From Mesorhizobium sp. (lineage in GTDB: Bacteria; Pseudomonadota; Alphaproteobacteria; Rhizobiales; Rhizobiaceae), in the NCBI RefSeq assembly GCF_004963255.1, contig NZ_SUGA01000020.1, positions 42,346 to 106,345 of the forward strand: a stretch of 64,000 bases of DNA. The letters run 5' to 3'. This document shows positions 50,808 to 59,504 of this stretch, in pieces. A program made the translations under genes and the position numbers. The notes below the pieces were generated by a model that did no database searches, was not told the DNA's origin, and saw only the letters and a list, made by a program, of their open reading frames with translations. Positions within the stretch are counted from its first letter, which is position 1, and the number at the start of each line of letters is the position of its first letter.

Positions 50808-52112
50808 TTATTCCGCCGCCACCATCACCGGCTCGACCCGGTGCGCGTTGCGCGAAAACTCGTCGATGCGGCGTTCCACCTCGCCGCGGAAATGTCGCAT
50901 CAGGCCTTGGATCGGCCAGGCGGCCGCATCGCCCAGCGCGCAGATGGTGTGGCCTTCGACCTGCTTGGTGACATCGAGCAGCATGTCGATCTCGCGCTTC
51001 TGCGCTTCGCCTCGCACCAGCCGCTCCATCACCCGCCACATCCAGCCGGTGCCTTCGCGGCACGGCGTGCACTGGCCGCAGCTTTCATGCTTGTAGAAGT
51101 AGGACAGCCTGGCGATCGCTTTCACGACATCGGTCGACTTGTCCATGACGATGACGGCCGCGGTGCCGAGGCCGGATTTCAGGTCGCGCAGCGCGTCGAA
51201 GTCCATCGGCGCGTCCATGATCTGCTCGGCCGGCACCAGCGGCACCGAAGCGCCACCCGGAATGACCGCGAGCAGATTGTCCCAGCCGCCGCGGATGCCG
51301 CCGCAATGCGTCTCGATCAGTTCCCGGAACGGGATCGACATCGCCTCTTCGAAGGTGCACGGGTTGTTGACGTGGCCGGAGACGCAGAACAGCTTGGTGC
51401 CGGCATTGTTCGGCCGGCCGAAGGACGAGAACCAGGCCGCGCCTCGGCGCAGGATGGTCGGCGCCACCGCGATCGATTCCACATTGTTGACGGTGGTCGG
51501 GCAGCCATAGAGGCCGACATTGGCCGGGAATGGCGGCTTCAGCCGCGGCTGGCCCTTCTTGCCTTCGAGGCTTTCGAGCAGCGCCGTCTCCTCGCCGCAG
51601 ATATAGGCGCCGGCGCCGTGATGCATATAGACGTCGAAGTCGTAGCCGGACGTGTTATTCTTGCCGATCAGCTTGGCCGCGTAAGCCTCGTCGATGGCGC
51701 GCTGCAGTGCCTCGCGCTCGCGGATGAACTCGCCGCGCACATAGATGTAGGCCGCGACCGCGCCCATGGCGAAGCCGGCAACCAGCGCGCCCTCGACCAG
51801 CGTGTGCGGATCGTTGCGAAGGATGTCGCGGTCCTTGCAGGTGCCGGGTTCGGATTCGTCGGCATTGATGACCAGATAGCTCGGACGGCCGTCGCTCTGC
51901 TTGGGCATGAACGACCACTTCAGTCCGGTCGGGAAGCCGGCGCCGCCGCGGCCGCGCAACCCGCTTGCCTTCATCTCATTGACGATCCAGTCGCGGCCCT
52001 TGGCGATGAGACCGGGCGTATCGTCCCAGATGCCGCGCGACTGCGCGCCGGCCAGCGACTTGTCGAACAGGCCGTAGATGTTGGTGAAGATGCGGTCTTT
52101 GTCCTGAAGCAT
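50808..52112 (-). CDS. nuoF: NADH-quinone oxidoreductase subunit F
   Basis: This 434-residue subunit binds NADH, FMN and a 4Fe-4S cluster. Motifs are SGLRGRGGAGFPTGLKW near 51-67 (NADH/FMN), GAGAYICGEETALLESLEG near 170-188 and the cluster ligands ESCGQCTPCREG near 344-355 with a later Cys in HTICALGDAAAWP. It lies 10 bp after nuoE. The 75-bp gap to the next gene shows nothing notable. Confidence 0.96.
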   Translation of the reverse strand: MLQDKDRIFTNIYGLFDKSLAGAQSRGIWDDTPGLIAKGRDWIVNEMKASGLRGRGGAGFPTGLKWSFMPKQSDGRPSYLVINADESEPGTCKDRDILRNDPHTLVEGALVAGFAMGAVAAYIYVRGEFIREREALQRAIDEAYAAKLIGKNNTSGYDFDVYMHHGAGAYICGEETALLESLEGKKGQPRLKPPFPANVGLYGCPTTVNNVESIAVAPTILRRGAAWFSSFGRPNNAGTKLFCVSGHVNNPCTFEEAMSIPFRELIETHCGGIRGGWDNLLAVIPGGASVPLVPAEQIMDAPMDFDALRDLKSGLGTAAVIVMDKSTDVVKAIARLSYFYKHESCGQCTPCREGTGWMWRVMERLVRGEAQKREIDMLLDVTKQVEGHTICALGDAAAWPIQGLMRHFRGEVERRIDEFSRNAHRVEPVMVAAE

Positions 52113-52122
52113 TTGTCGTCCC

Positions 52123-53451
52123 TCAGACCGGCTTCTTGCCGAAGACGCGGATGTATTCGGCGACGCCGCCCTTGGCGAGCGCCTTGGCCTGCTTCACCCA
52201 GTCGTCGCGCTCGATGCGGCCGCGGAAATTGAGATAGCCATCGACCCATTCGCGCTCGGCCTTCTTCCAGGCGGCGACCTGAGTGAAGGTGTAGATGCCC
52301 AGCGAATGCAGGGTCGCTTCGATCTTCGGACCGACGCCGGAGATCAGCTTGAGATCGTCGACCGTGGCCGGACGCTCGATGCCGGCGGGGCGGTTCTTGT
52401 CCTCGAGCGAAGGTTTTGCCGTCTTGGCGACGGGCTGCTTGGTTTCCGGAGCCTTGAAGGCGGCCGCCGGCTCGGCCTTGTTCTTCGGCCCGCTGCGCGG
52501 CTTGGAAACCGCCTCGACTTCCGGAGAAGCCTGATTGGCATTGGCGGCCGAATGGCGCGGCGCCCTGACACTGGCCGCCTTCTCGGTGGCCGGAGCGACC
52601 TTGACCGGCGACGGCGTAGCCAAGGCCGGGCTGGTCTCGGGCGCATCGGTCTTCGGCTTGCTGGATTTGGACGGCGCAACCGGGCCAGCAGCGGCCGGAG
52701 CAGCAGGAGCCGGGGCCGCGGCAGGCGCGGCCTGCGAGACGACGGCGGCAGGAGCAGCAGCCGGCGCCGCGGCGGCGGCATCCTTGGCAGCCTTCGCGGC
52801 CGCCTTGGCTTCCTTGTCGCGCGTCGACTTCAGGATCGCCTTTTCGCTGGTAAGCGTCTTCAAACCATCGGCCGGCTCGGAGCCATGGCGGCCGTTCTGC
52901 GGCCCCGGCTTGACCTCGGCGCCCCTGCCGGCGTCGTAGAGATCGATGATCTCGGCCAGCCGCTCAGGCGTCAAATCCTCGAAAGTGTCCTTGAAAATCA
53001 TGACCATCGGCGCGTTGACGCAGGCGCCGAGGCATTCGACCTCCTCCCACGACAGCGTGCCCTCGTCGTTGGTGTGGAACTGGTTGTGATGGATCTTCGA
53101 ACGGCACACATCCATCAGCGCTTCCGAGCCGCGCAGCATGCAGGGCGTGGTGCCGCAGACCTGGATATGCGCGCGCGTGCCGACCGGATTGAGCTGGTAC
53201 TGCGTGTAGAAGGTCGCGACCTCGAGACCACGGATGCGCGGCATGCCGAGCATGTCGGAGATCGTCTCGATCGCCGCCTTGGTGACCCAGCCTTCCTGCT
53301 CCTGCGCGATCATCAGCAGCGGGATGATCGCCGACTGTTCGCGCCCCTTCGGGTATTTGGCGATCCACTGCTCAGCCGCCGCCGCATTCGCCTCGTTGAA
53401 GGCGAAGGTGGCTGGCTGGACGCTGGCATCTGCGAGACGACGAACTGACAT
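52123..53451 (-). CDS. nuoE: NADH-quinone oxidoreductase subunit E with long C-terminal extension
   Basis: A 442-residue protein, much longer than the ~165-residue E. coli NuoE. Residues ~1-180 are the thioredoxin-like 2Fe-2S domain with ligands in VCGTTPCMLRG near 97-107 and VECLGACVNAP near 135-145. Residues ~215-370 are a low-complexity Ala/Pro/Lys linker. The last ~75 residues (LKLISGVGPKIEATLHSLG, then GRIERDDW) form a helix-hairpin-helix-like domain shared with the protein encoded at 50052. ATG at 53451 begins where family similarity begins; the frame upstream is inside nuoD. Confidence 0.94.
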   Translation of the reverse strand: MSVRRLADASVQPATFAFNEANAAAAEQWIAKYPKGREQSAIIPLLMIAQEQEGWVTKAAIETISDMLGMPRIRGLEVATFYTQYQLNPVGTRAHIQVCGTTPCMLRGSEALMDVCRSKIHHNQFHTNDEGTLSWEEVECLGACVNAPMVMIFKDTFEDLTPERLAEIIDLYDAGRGAEVKPGPQNGRHGSEPADGLKTLTSEKAILKSTRDKEAKAAAKAAKDAAAAAPAAAPAAVVSQAAPAAAPAPAAPAAAGPVAPSKSSKPKTDAPETSPALATPSPVKVAPATEKAASVRAPRHSAANANQASPEVEAVSKPRSGPKNKAEPAAAFKAPETKQPVAKTAKPSLEDKNRPAGIERPATVDDLKLISGVGPKIEATLHSLGIYTFTQVAAWKKAEREWVDGYLNFRGRIERDDWVKQAKALAKGGVAEYIRVFGKKPV

Positions 53452-53452
53452 T

Positions 53453-54643
53453 TTAGCGATCGACCTCACCAAACACGATGTCGAGGGAGCCAAGCACGGC
53501 GGTGACGTCGGCGAGCATGTGGCCGCGGCACAGGAAGTCCATGGCCTGCAGATGCGCGAAACCGGGGGCGCGCAGCTTGCAGCGATAGGGCTTGTTGGTG
53601 CCGTCGGAGACGAGATAGACGCCGAATTCGCCCTTCGGCGCCTCAACGGCGGCGTAAACCTCGCCGGCCGGCACGCGATAGCCCTCGGTGTAGAGCTTGA
53701 AGTGATGGATCAGCGCTTCCATCGAGCGCTTCATCGCCGCGCGCTTCGGCGGCACCACCTTGCCGTCGAGATTCGACACCGGGCCGGCGCTTTCCTTGCC
53801 GAGCAGCAGATCGACGCACTGGCGCATGATCTTGGCCGACTGGCGCATCTCTTCCATGCGCACCAGATAACGGTCGTAGCAGTCGCCGTTCTTGCCGATC
53901 GGGATGTCGAAATCCATCTCCGAATAGCATTCATAAGGCTGCGATTTGCGCAGGTCCCAGGCGGCGCCCGAGCCGCGCACCATCACGCCCGAAAAACCCC
54001 AGGCCCAGGCGTCGGCCAGCGACACCGTGCCGATATCGACATTGCGCTGCTTGAAGATGCGGTTGCCGGTCAGAAGCGCATCGAGGTCGTCGATCGACTT
54101 CAGGAACGGGTCGATCCACTTGCCGATATCCTCGACCAGCCTCTGCGGCAGGTCCTGATGCACACCGCCCGGCCGGAAATAGGCCGCATGCATGCGCGAA
54201 CCGCTGGCGCGCTCGTAGAACACCATCAGCTTTTCGCGCTCGACGAAGCCCCACAGCGGCGGCGTCAGCGCGCCGACGTCCATCGCCTGCGTCGTCACAT
54301 TCAAGATGTGCGACATGATGCGGCCCATTTCGGAATAGAGCACGCGGATCAGCTGGCCGCGCTTCGGCACCTCAATGCCCAGCAGGCGCTCTGCCGCGAG
54401 CGCGAAGGCATGCTCCTGGTTCATCGGCGCGCAATAATCGAGCCTGTCGAGATAAGGCACGGCCTGCAGATAGGTCTTGGCCTCGATCAGCTTCTCGGTG
54501 CCGCGGTGAAGCAGGCCGATATGCGGATCGACGCGGTCGACCACCTCGCCGTCCAGCTCCAGCACCAAGCGCAAAACGCCATGCGCCGCAGGATGCTGCG
54601 GACCGAAGTTGATGTTGAAGTTGCGGACGGAGGTTTCAGCCAT
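53453..54643 (-). CDS. nuoD: NADH-quinone oxidoreductase subunit D
   Basis: A 396-residue 49-kDa-type subunit that forms the quinone site with NuoB. Marks are FGPQHPAAHGVLRLVLELDGE near 13-33 (quinone-site His), HRGTEKLIEAKTYLQAVPYLDRLDY near 45-69, and the C-terminal VFGEVDR typical of the family. NuoC is a separate gene, unlike the E. coli NuoCD fusion. Confidence 0.96.
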   Translation of the reverse strand: MAETSVRNFNINFGPQHPAAHGVLRLVLELDGEVVDRVDPHIGLLHRGTEKLIEAKTYLQAVPYLDRLDYCAPMNQEHAFALAAERLLGIEVPKRGQLIRVLYSEMGRIMSHILNVTTQAMDVGALTPPLWGFVEREKLMVFYERASGSRMHAAYFRPGGVHQDLPQRLVEDIGKWIDPFLKSIDDLDALLTGNRIFKQRNVDIGTVSLADAWAWGFSGVMVRGSGAAWDLRKSQPYECYSEMDFDIPIGKNGDCYDRYLVRMEEMRQSAKIMRQCVDLLLGKESAGPVSNLDGKVVPPKRAAMKRSMEALIHHFKLYTEGYRVPAGEVYAAVEAPKGEFGVYLVSDGTNKPYRCKLRAPGFAHLQAMDFLCRGHMLADVTAVLGSLDIVFGEVDR

Positions 54644-54652
54644 CGTGGCGCC

Positions 54653-55258
54653 TCAATTCGTCTTGGCTTTTTCATCCCCCGGCAGGACGTAGTCCGTCCC
54701 TTCCCAAGGAGAAAGAAAATCGAAATTGCGGAATTCCTGCTTGAGCTCGACCGGCTCGTAGATGACCCGCTTCGCCTCGTCATCGTAACGAACCTCGACG
54801 AAACCGGTCAGCGGGAAATCCTTGCGCAGCGGGTGCCCCTCGAAGCCGTAATCGGTGAGGATGCGACGCAGATCCGGATGGCCGCTGAACAGCACGCCGT
54901 ACAGATCGTAAGTCTCGCGCTCGTACCAGTCGGCGCCGGGATAGACAGCGGTCAGCGACGGCACCAGCGTTTCCTCGTCGGCCTGGACCTTGAGGCGGAT
55001 GCGCACATTCTGCTTCGGTGACAAAAGGTGATAGACGACGTCGAAACGCTTGGCGCGTGAGGGATAGTCGGCGCCGCAAATGTCGATGATCGAGATGAAC
55101 TGGCAGCGCGTATCGTCGCGCAGGAAGGTCGCCACCTCGATCAGATTGCCCGGCTCGACCGAAACGGTCAGCTCGCCATAGGCAAGCACGGCTTCGCCGA
55201 TGCGGCCGGAGAGCTTCTCGCCGAGATAGGTGGAGAGTTCGTTCATCGCCAGGGTCAT
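54653..55258 (-). CDS. nuoC: NADH-quinone oxidoreductase subunit C
   Basis: A 201-residue 30-kDa-type subunit. The family signature ERETYDLYGVLFSGHPDLRRILTDYGFEGHPLRKDFPL lies near 115-152. ATG at 55258 is four bases after the nuoB stop with GGTGAG upstream; the frame extends further back through nuoB but without family sequence. Confidence 0.95.
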   Translation of the reverse strand: MTLAMNELSTYLGEKLSGRIGEAVLAYGELTVSVEPGNLIEVATFLRDDTRCQFISIIDICGADYPSRAKRFDVVYHLLSPKQNVRIRLKVQADEETLVPSLTAVYPGADWYERETYDLYGVLFSGHPDLRRILTDYGFEGHPLRKDFPLTGFVEVRYDDEAKRVIYEPVELKQEFRNFDFLSPWEGTDYVLPGDEKAKTN

Positions 55259-55262
55259 CGGC

Positions 55263-55844
55263 TCACCGTTCGATCGTGCCGGTGCGGCGGATCTTCTTCT
55301 GCAGAAGGAGAATGCCGTAGAGCAGCGCTTCCGCGCTCGGCGGGCAGCCGGGCACATAGATGTCGACCGGCACGACGCGGTCGCAGCCGCGCACCACCGA
55401 ATAGGAATAGTGGTAGTAGCCGCCGCCATTGGCGCAGGAGCCCATCGAGATGACGTAGCGCGGCTCCGGCATCTGGTCGTAGACCTTGCGCAGCGCAGGC
55501 GCCATCTTGTTGGTCAGCGTGCCGGCGACGATCATGATGTCGGACTGGCGCGGAGACGCGCGCGGCGCGACGCCGAAACGCTCCGAGTCATAGCGCGGCA
55601 TCGAGGTGTGGATCATCTCGACCGCGCAGCAGGCGAGGCCGAAGGTCATGAACATCAGCGAGCCGCTGCGCGCCCAGGTGATCAGCGCTTCGGTCGAGGT
55701 GACAAGGAAACCCTTGTCGGCCAGCTCATTGTTGATTTCGAGGAAGAAGGGATCGTCCTCCCCCACCGGCCTGCCGGTGTTGGGGTCAATGATGCCCTTG
55801 GGCTTCGGCGCGACGAGGGTGCCTGAACTGTCGTTCAATCCCAT
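55263..55844 (-). CDS. nuoB: NADH-quinone oxidoreductase subunit B
   Basis: A 193-residue subunit carrying cluster N2, the immediate electron donor to quinone. Ligands lie in the tandem Cys of GLACCAVEM near 68-76, GSCANGGGYY near 136-145 and VPGCPPSAEALLYG near 163-176. ATG at 55844 follows AAGGAGCG and overlaps nuoA by 10 bp. Confidence 0.96.
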   Translation of the reverse strand: MGLNDSSGTLVAPKPKGIIDPNTGRPVGEDDPFFLEINNELADKGFLVTSTEALITWARSGSLMFMTFGLACCAVEMIHTSMPRYDSERFGVAPRASPRQSDIMIVAGTLTNKMAPALRKVYDQMPEPRYVISMGSCANGGGYYHYSYSVVRGCDRVVPVDIYVPGCPPSAEALLYGILLLQKKIRRTGTIER

Positions 55845-56200
55845 TCCAGCGCTCCTTTTTTCCATTCATAGGCAAAGCCGATCGTCAGCACCGCCAGAAA
55901 CACCATCATCGACCAGAAGCCGAGCATGCCGAGCTTCGAGAAGGACACCGCCCACGGGAACAGGAAGGCGACCTCGAGATCGAAGATGATGAACAGGATC
56001 GACACCAGGTAGAAGCGGATGTCGAACTTCATGCGGGCGTCGTCGAACGAGTTGAACCCGCACTCATAGGCGGAAAGCTTTTCCGGATCGGGGTTGCGAT
56101 AGGCCACCAGGAAGGGGGCGATGATGAGCGCCAGACCGACGATCATCGCCACGGCGATGAACAGCACGATAGGCAGATATGAACTCAGGAGTGCGCTCAT
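55835..56200 (-). CDS. nuoA: NADH-quinone oxidoreductase subunit A
   Basis: A 121-residue, three-helix subunit and the first gene of the nuo operon. The loop YECGFNSFDDARMKFDIRFYLVSILFIIFDLEVAFLFPW (about 45-83) is the family hallmark. The 335-bp space upstream to the divergent YcaQ-like gene must hold the nuo promoter; I see no clear -35/-10 pair and no repeat there. Confidence 0.96.
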   Translation of the reverse strand: MSALLSSYLPIVLFIAVAMIVGLALIIAPFLVAYRNPDPEKLSAYECGFNSFDDARMKFDIRFYLVSILFIIFDLEVAFLFPWAVSFSKLGMLGFWSMMVFLAVLTIGFAYEWKKGALEWD

Positions 56201-56535
56201 GCGGCGGCTTTCCTTCGGCGGGGCAGTTCACTTTGATTACAGCAACGAACTCTAATGCGGAAGCGTGACAGTTTAACCGCTGAACCGTTTTAAGGGGGCC
56301 CATGCTGCAACGCGGCGAGGGTTAGCGCAGCGGTTTCGGTGACGCAAGTCAAACCTTGTTCAAATCGCGACCCTGGACGCCATATCGGAAGAAACTGGTC
56401 CGATCCGCTCCTGTTTGATTTCCTTCGCTTTTTACTCCACTTTTCTCTGCTGACATATCTCCCGCCATTTGCCTGCTAGCATGGCCGGAATCACCGGCTA
56501 AAAATCCAACGGACGATCGGGGCAAGGACAGCTTG

Positions 56536-57735
56536 ATGAAGGAGAAACTCTCGCTCGCCATGGCCAGGCGCATCGCGCTCGGGGCACAGGGGTTCAACGA
56601 CCCTCGTCCCGCAGGGGTTCCGGATCGCCGTCACCTTGCGCGTGTGCTTTCGCGGACCGGCCTGCTGCAGATCGATTCCGTAAGCGCGGTGGTGCGCGCC
56701 CATTACATGCCGCTTTATTCGCGCCTCGGGCCTTATCCGCTTGCGCTGCTCGACAACGCCGCGGTCACGCGCAAGCGCGCGGTCTTTGAATACTGGGCGC
56801 ATGAGGCATCGTTCCTGCCTGTCGAGACCTACCCGCTGATGCGCTGGCGCATGCAGCGCGCCGAGCAGGGCGACGAGATGTATCTCGGCCTGGCGAAATG
56901 GGGCCGCGAGCGCAAGGAGATGATCGACGAGATCTATAGAGAGGTCGCCGATCGCGGTCCGATCGCCGCCTCCGACATCGAGGGTCACAAGGGCAATGGC
57001 GGCTGGTGGGGCTGGAGCGAGGCCAAGCATGCCTTCGAATGGCTGTTCTGGGCCGGCCGCATCACCACCGCCTACCGGCGCGGCTTCGAACGCTGTTACG
57101 ACCTGCCCGAGCGCGTTTTGCCGCAGGCCGTGCTCGACCTGCCGGTGCCCTCGGTCGAGGAGGCGCATCGCGAATTGCTGCGCATCTCGGCCCGCGCCCA
57201 CGGCATCGCCACCTATGGCGACCTGCGCGACTATTTCCGGCTGGCGCCCGGCGACACCAAGGATCGCATCGAGGAACTGGTCGAAACCGGCGAATTGCAG
57301 CCGGTGAAGGTCGAAGACTGGGACAAGACCGCCTATCTTCACAAGGACGCGCGAATCCCGCGCCGGATTGAGGCTCGCGCCCTGCTTGCCCCCTTCGATC
57401 CCGTGGTCTTCGAGCGCACGCGCACCGAAAAGCTCTTCAATTTCCGCTACCGCATCGAGATCTACACGCCGGCCGAAAAGCGCCAATACGGCTACTATGT
57501 GCTTCCCTTCCTGCTAGGCGACCGCATCGTCGCCCGCGTCGATCTGCGCGCCGATCGCCCGGCCAGCGTGCTGCGCGTCCACGCTGCCTATGCCGAGCCC
57601 GACGCTCCCGCTGAAACGGCCGCCCAGCTCTTCGAGGAGCTGAAGCAGATGCAGGGCTGGCTCGGCCTGGAGGCGATCGAGGTGACGCCGGCCGGCGACC
57701 TCGGCCCGGCGCTGGCCGACATCGCGGTGTCGTAG
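56536..57735 (+). CDS. YcaQ/AlkZ-like winged-helix DNA glycosylase family protein
   Basis: A 399-residue protein of the DUF1006/HTH_42 family. Enterobacterial YcaQ and Streptomyces AlkZ are glycosylases that release bulky or cross-linked alkylated bases. The catalytic Q-x-D is present as LLQIDSVSAVVRAHYMPLYSRLG near 44-66, followed by EYWAHEASFLPVE near 89-101, another conserved block. Winged-helix modules fill the middle. ATG at 56536 is preceded in frame by a TTG. It is divergent from nuoA. Confidence 0.87.
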   Translation: MKEKLSLAMARRIALGAQGFNDPRPAGVPDRRHLARVLSRTGLLQIDSVSAVVRAHYMPLYSRLGPYPLALLDNAAVTRKRAVFEYWAHEASFLPVETYPLMRWRMQRAEQGDEMYLGLAKWGRERKEMIDEIYREVADRGPIAASDIEGHKGNGGWWGWSEAKHAFEWLFWAGRITTAYRRGFERCYDLPERVLPQAVLDLPVPSVEEAHRELLRISARAHGIATYGDLRDYFRLAPGDTKDRIEELVETGELQPVKVEDWDKTAYLHKDARIPRRIEARALLAPFDPVVFERTRTEKLFNFRYRIEIYTPAEKRQYGYYVLPFLLGDRIVARVDLRADRPASVLRVHAAYAEPDAPAETAAQLFEELKQMQGWLGLEAIEVTPAGDLGPALADIAVS

Positions 57736-57742
57736 CCGCGCG

Positions 57743-57771
57743 TTGACAGGCGCCTAGCCGTAAGCCTAAAT
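57743..57771 (+). promoter_or_regulatory. Promoter of the cobalamin-riboswitch operon
   Basis: TTGACA (57743-57748), 17 bases, CTAAAT (57766-57771). A start about seven bases later would fall at the first base of the riboswitch P1 helix near 57778, which supports both calls. Confidence 0.75.
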
Positions 57772-57777
57772 CCGCCG

Positions 57778-57957
57778 CAGACGGTCTTCTCCCGGCAAAG
57801 GGAGGAGCCAAGAGGGAATGCGGTGCGGGCCAAAAACCCAAATCCGCGGCTGTCCCCGCAACTGTGAGCGACGAGCCCCGGCCGAAAACCACTGGGATGT
57901 TCCCGGGAAGGCGGCATTCAGGGCGACGACCCGCGAGCCAGGAGACCTGCCGTCTGA
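57778..57957 (+). ncRNA. Cobalamin riboswitch
   Basis: The conserved elements occur in order: P1 strand CAGACGG (57778-57784), AGAGGGAATGCGGTG, the CCGCGGCTGTCCCCGCAACTG block, CCACTGGGA, GGGAAGGC, and the B12 box GCGAGCCAGGAGACCTGCC (to 57951), closed by CCGTCTG (57950-57956), complementary to the 5' strand. Downstream, GCCCGG (57975-57980) pairs with CCGGGC (57990-57995) right before the AAGGAG of the first gene, a likely expression platform. Cobalamin binding should lower expression of the DUF1636-cobW-cobN-cobG unit. Confidence 0.95.
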
Positions 57958-58008
57958 GACTTTAAGTATCCGAATGCCCGGCGGGTTTTCCGGGCAAGGA
58001 GCCTGGTT

Positions 58009-58434
58009 TTGGATCGCAACGGCAGTTTCCCGGCAAACATCGCGGACATTTCGTCCGAGCCCGACGCGCTGGCAGGCGTGACCGTCATCGTCTGCTCGTC
58101 CTGCCGCGACGAGACCGGTTCCGATGCCCATCCGCGCGCCGGCTCGCAGTTGGCCGAAGATACGCGCCGTGCCGCCTCGGACGAGAACATCCGCATCCGC
58201 ACCGTCGAATGCCTCGGCAACTGCAAGCGCCGGCTGAGCGCTGCGCTGCTGCGCGACGGCTGCTGGAGCTACATCTTCGGCGATCTGGAGACGACCAGCG
58301 GCGCCGACTTGGTCGCCGGCGCAAAGCTCTTCGCCAGGTCGACCGACGGCCTGATCCCCTGGCGCGGCCGGCCCGATTCCCTCAAGCGCGGCCTGGTTGC
58401 CCGCATCCCTCCCCTCGACATGCTGAAGGACTGA
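58009..58434 (+). CDS. DUF1636 family metal-binding protein under riboswitch control
   Basis: A 141-residue protein starting at TTG, spaced 8 bases from a good AAGGAG. Cys pairs typical of DUF1636, thioredoxin-like [2Fe-2S]-ferredoxin relatives, are present: VIVCSSCRDE near 26-35 and VECLGNCKRRLSAAL near 65-79. No TTG-independent ATG start is available. The gene is two bases upstream of cobW, where the family is often found, and may help deliver cobalt or electrons for corrinoid synthesis; the exact role is not established. Confidence 0.85.
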   Translation: MDRNGSFPANIADISSEPDALAGVTVIVCSSCRDETGSDAHPRAGSQLAEDTRRAASDENIRIRTVECLGNCKRRLSAALLRDGCWSYIFGDLETTSGADLVAGAKLFARSTDGLIPWRGRPDSLKRGLVARIPPLDMLKD

Positions 58435-58436
58435 CC

Positions 58437-59474
58437 ATGACTGCTTCCGTTTCCCGCGTGCCCTGCACCGTCGTCACCGGCTTCCTCGGCGCCGGCAAGA
58501 CGACGCTGATCCGCAACCTGCTTGAAAACGCCAAGGGCAAGCGGCTGGCGATCATCGTCAACGAATTCGGCGATGTCGGCATCGACGGCGAGATCCTGAA
58601 GGGTTGCGGCGTCGACACCTGTCCGGAGGAAAACATCGTCGAGCTCGCCAATGGCTGCATCTGCTGCACAGTCGCCGACGATTTCGTGCCGGCGCTCGAC
58701 CAGATCCTATCCCGCACGCCCAAGGTCGACCACATCCTGATCGAGACCTCCGGCCTCGCTCTGCCGAAACCGCTTGTGCAAGCTTTTCAGTGGCCGACGG
58801 TGAAGAGCCGCGTGACGGTCGACGGCGTCGTTGCCGTGGTCGACGGCCCGGCGCTGGCCGACGGCCGCGTTGCCTCCGACATGGATGCGCTCCAGGCGCA
58901 ACGCGCGGCGGACGACTCGCTCGACCATGACGACCCGGTCGAAGAGGTGTTCGAGGACCAGATCGCCTGCGCCGACCTGATCATCCTGTCCAAGAGCGAC
59001 CTGATGGATGCGGCGGGCTCTGAGCGCGCCAACGCCGTCATCGGCGAGCATGTGGCGCGCGCCGTGAAAATCGTGCCGAGCGCGCAGGGCAAAGTCGATC
59101 CTTCGGTGCTGCTCGGCCTCGGCCTCGCCGTCGAGGACGACATCGAGAACCGCAAGACCCATCACGACGACGAGCTCGACCATGAGCATGACGATTTCGA
59201 TTCCTTCGTCATCGACATCCCGTCGATCGCCAATCCGGACGAGCTGGCAAAGCGCGTCGCCCTTGCCGCCGAGCAGGAGAACGTGTTGCGTGTCAAAGGC
59301 TTCGTCGAGGTTGGCGGCAAGCCGATGCGGCTCCTGCTCCAGGCGGTCGGCCCGCGCGTCAATCACTATTACGACCGCGCCTGGACTGCCGAGGACGACC
59401 GCCGCTCGCGGCTCGTCGTCATCGGCCTCAAGGGGCTGAACCGCCCGGCGATCGAGCGTATCCTCGCCGGCTGA
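58437..59474 (+). CDS. cobW: Cobalamin biosynthesis GTPase CobW
   Basis: A 345-residue G3E-family GTPase and metallochaperone, thought to supply Co2+ to the CobNST chelatase. Walker A VVTGFLGAGKTTLIRN lies near 12-27, the metal motif NGCICCTVAD near 75-84, the G3 motif ETSGLALPKP near 105-114 and SKSDLMD near 187-193. A His/Asp-rich segment (HHDDELDHEHDD) near 240-251 may bind metal. It is two bases after the DUF1636 gene and 30 bp before cobN. Confidence 0.95.
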   Translation: MTASVSRVPCTVVTGFLGAGKTTLIRNLLENAKGKRLAIIVNEFGDVGIDGEILKGCGVDTCPEENIVELANGCICCTVADDFVPALDQILSRTPKVDHILIETSGLALPKPLVQAFQWPTVKSRVTVDGVVAVVDGPALADGRVASDMDALQAQRAADDSLDHDDPVEEVFEDQIACADLIILSKSDLMDAAGSERANAVIGEHVARAVKIVPSAQGKVDPSVLLGLGLAVEDDIENRKTHHDDELDHEHDDFDSFVIDIPSIANPDELAKRVALAAEQENVLRVKGFVEVGGKPMRLLLQAVGPRVNHYYDRAWTAEDDRRSRLVVIGLKGLNRPAIERILAG

Positions 59475-59504
59475 GGCCAATACGAGAGGCCGACCCGAAC
59501 CGCT

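Noticed and set aside
52344..52939. Ala/Pro-rich frames overlapping the nuoE linker
   Set aside because: They are shifted readings of the low-complexity linker of NuoE, whose own frame joins two conserved domains.
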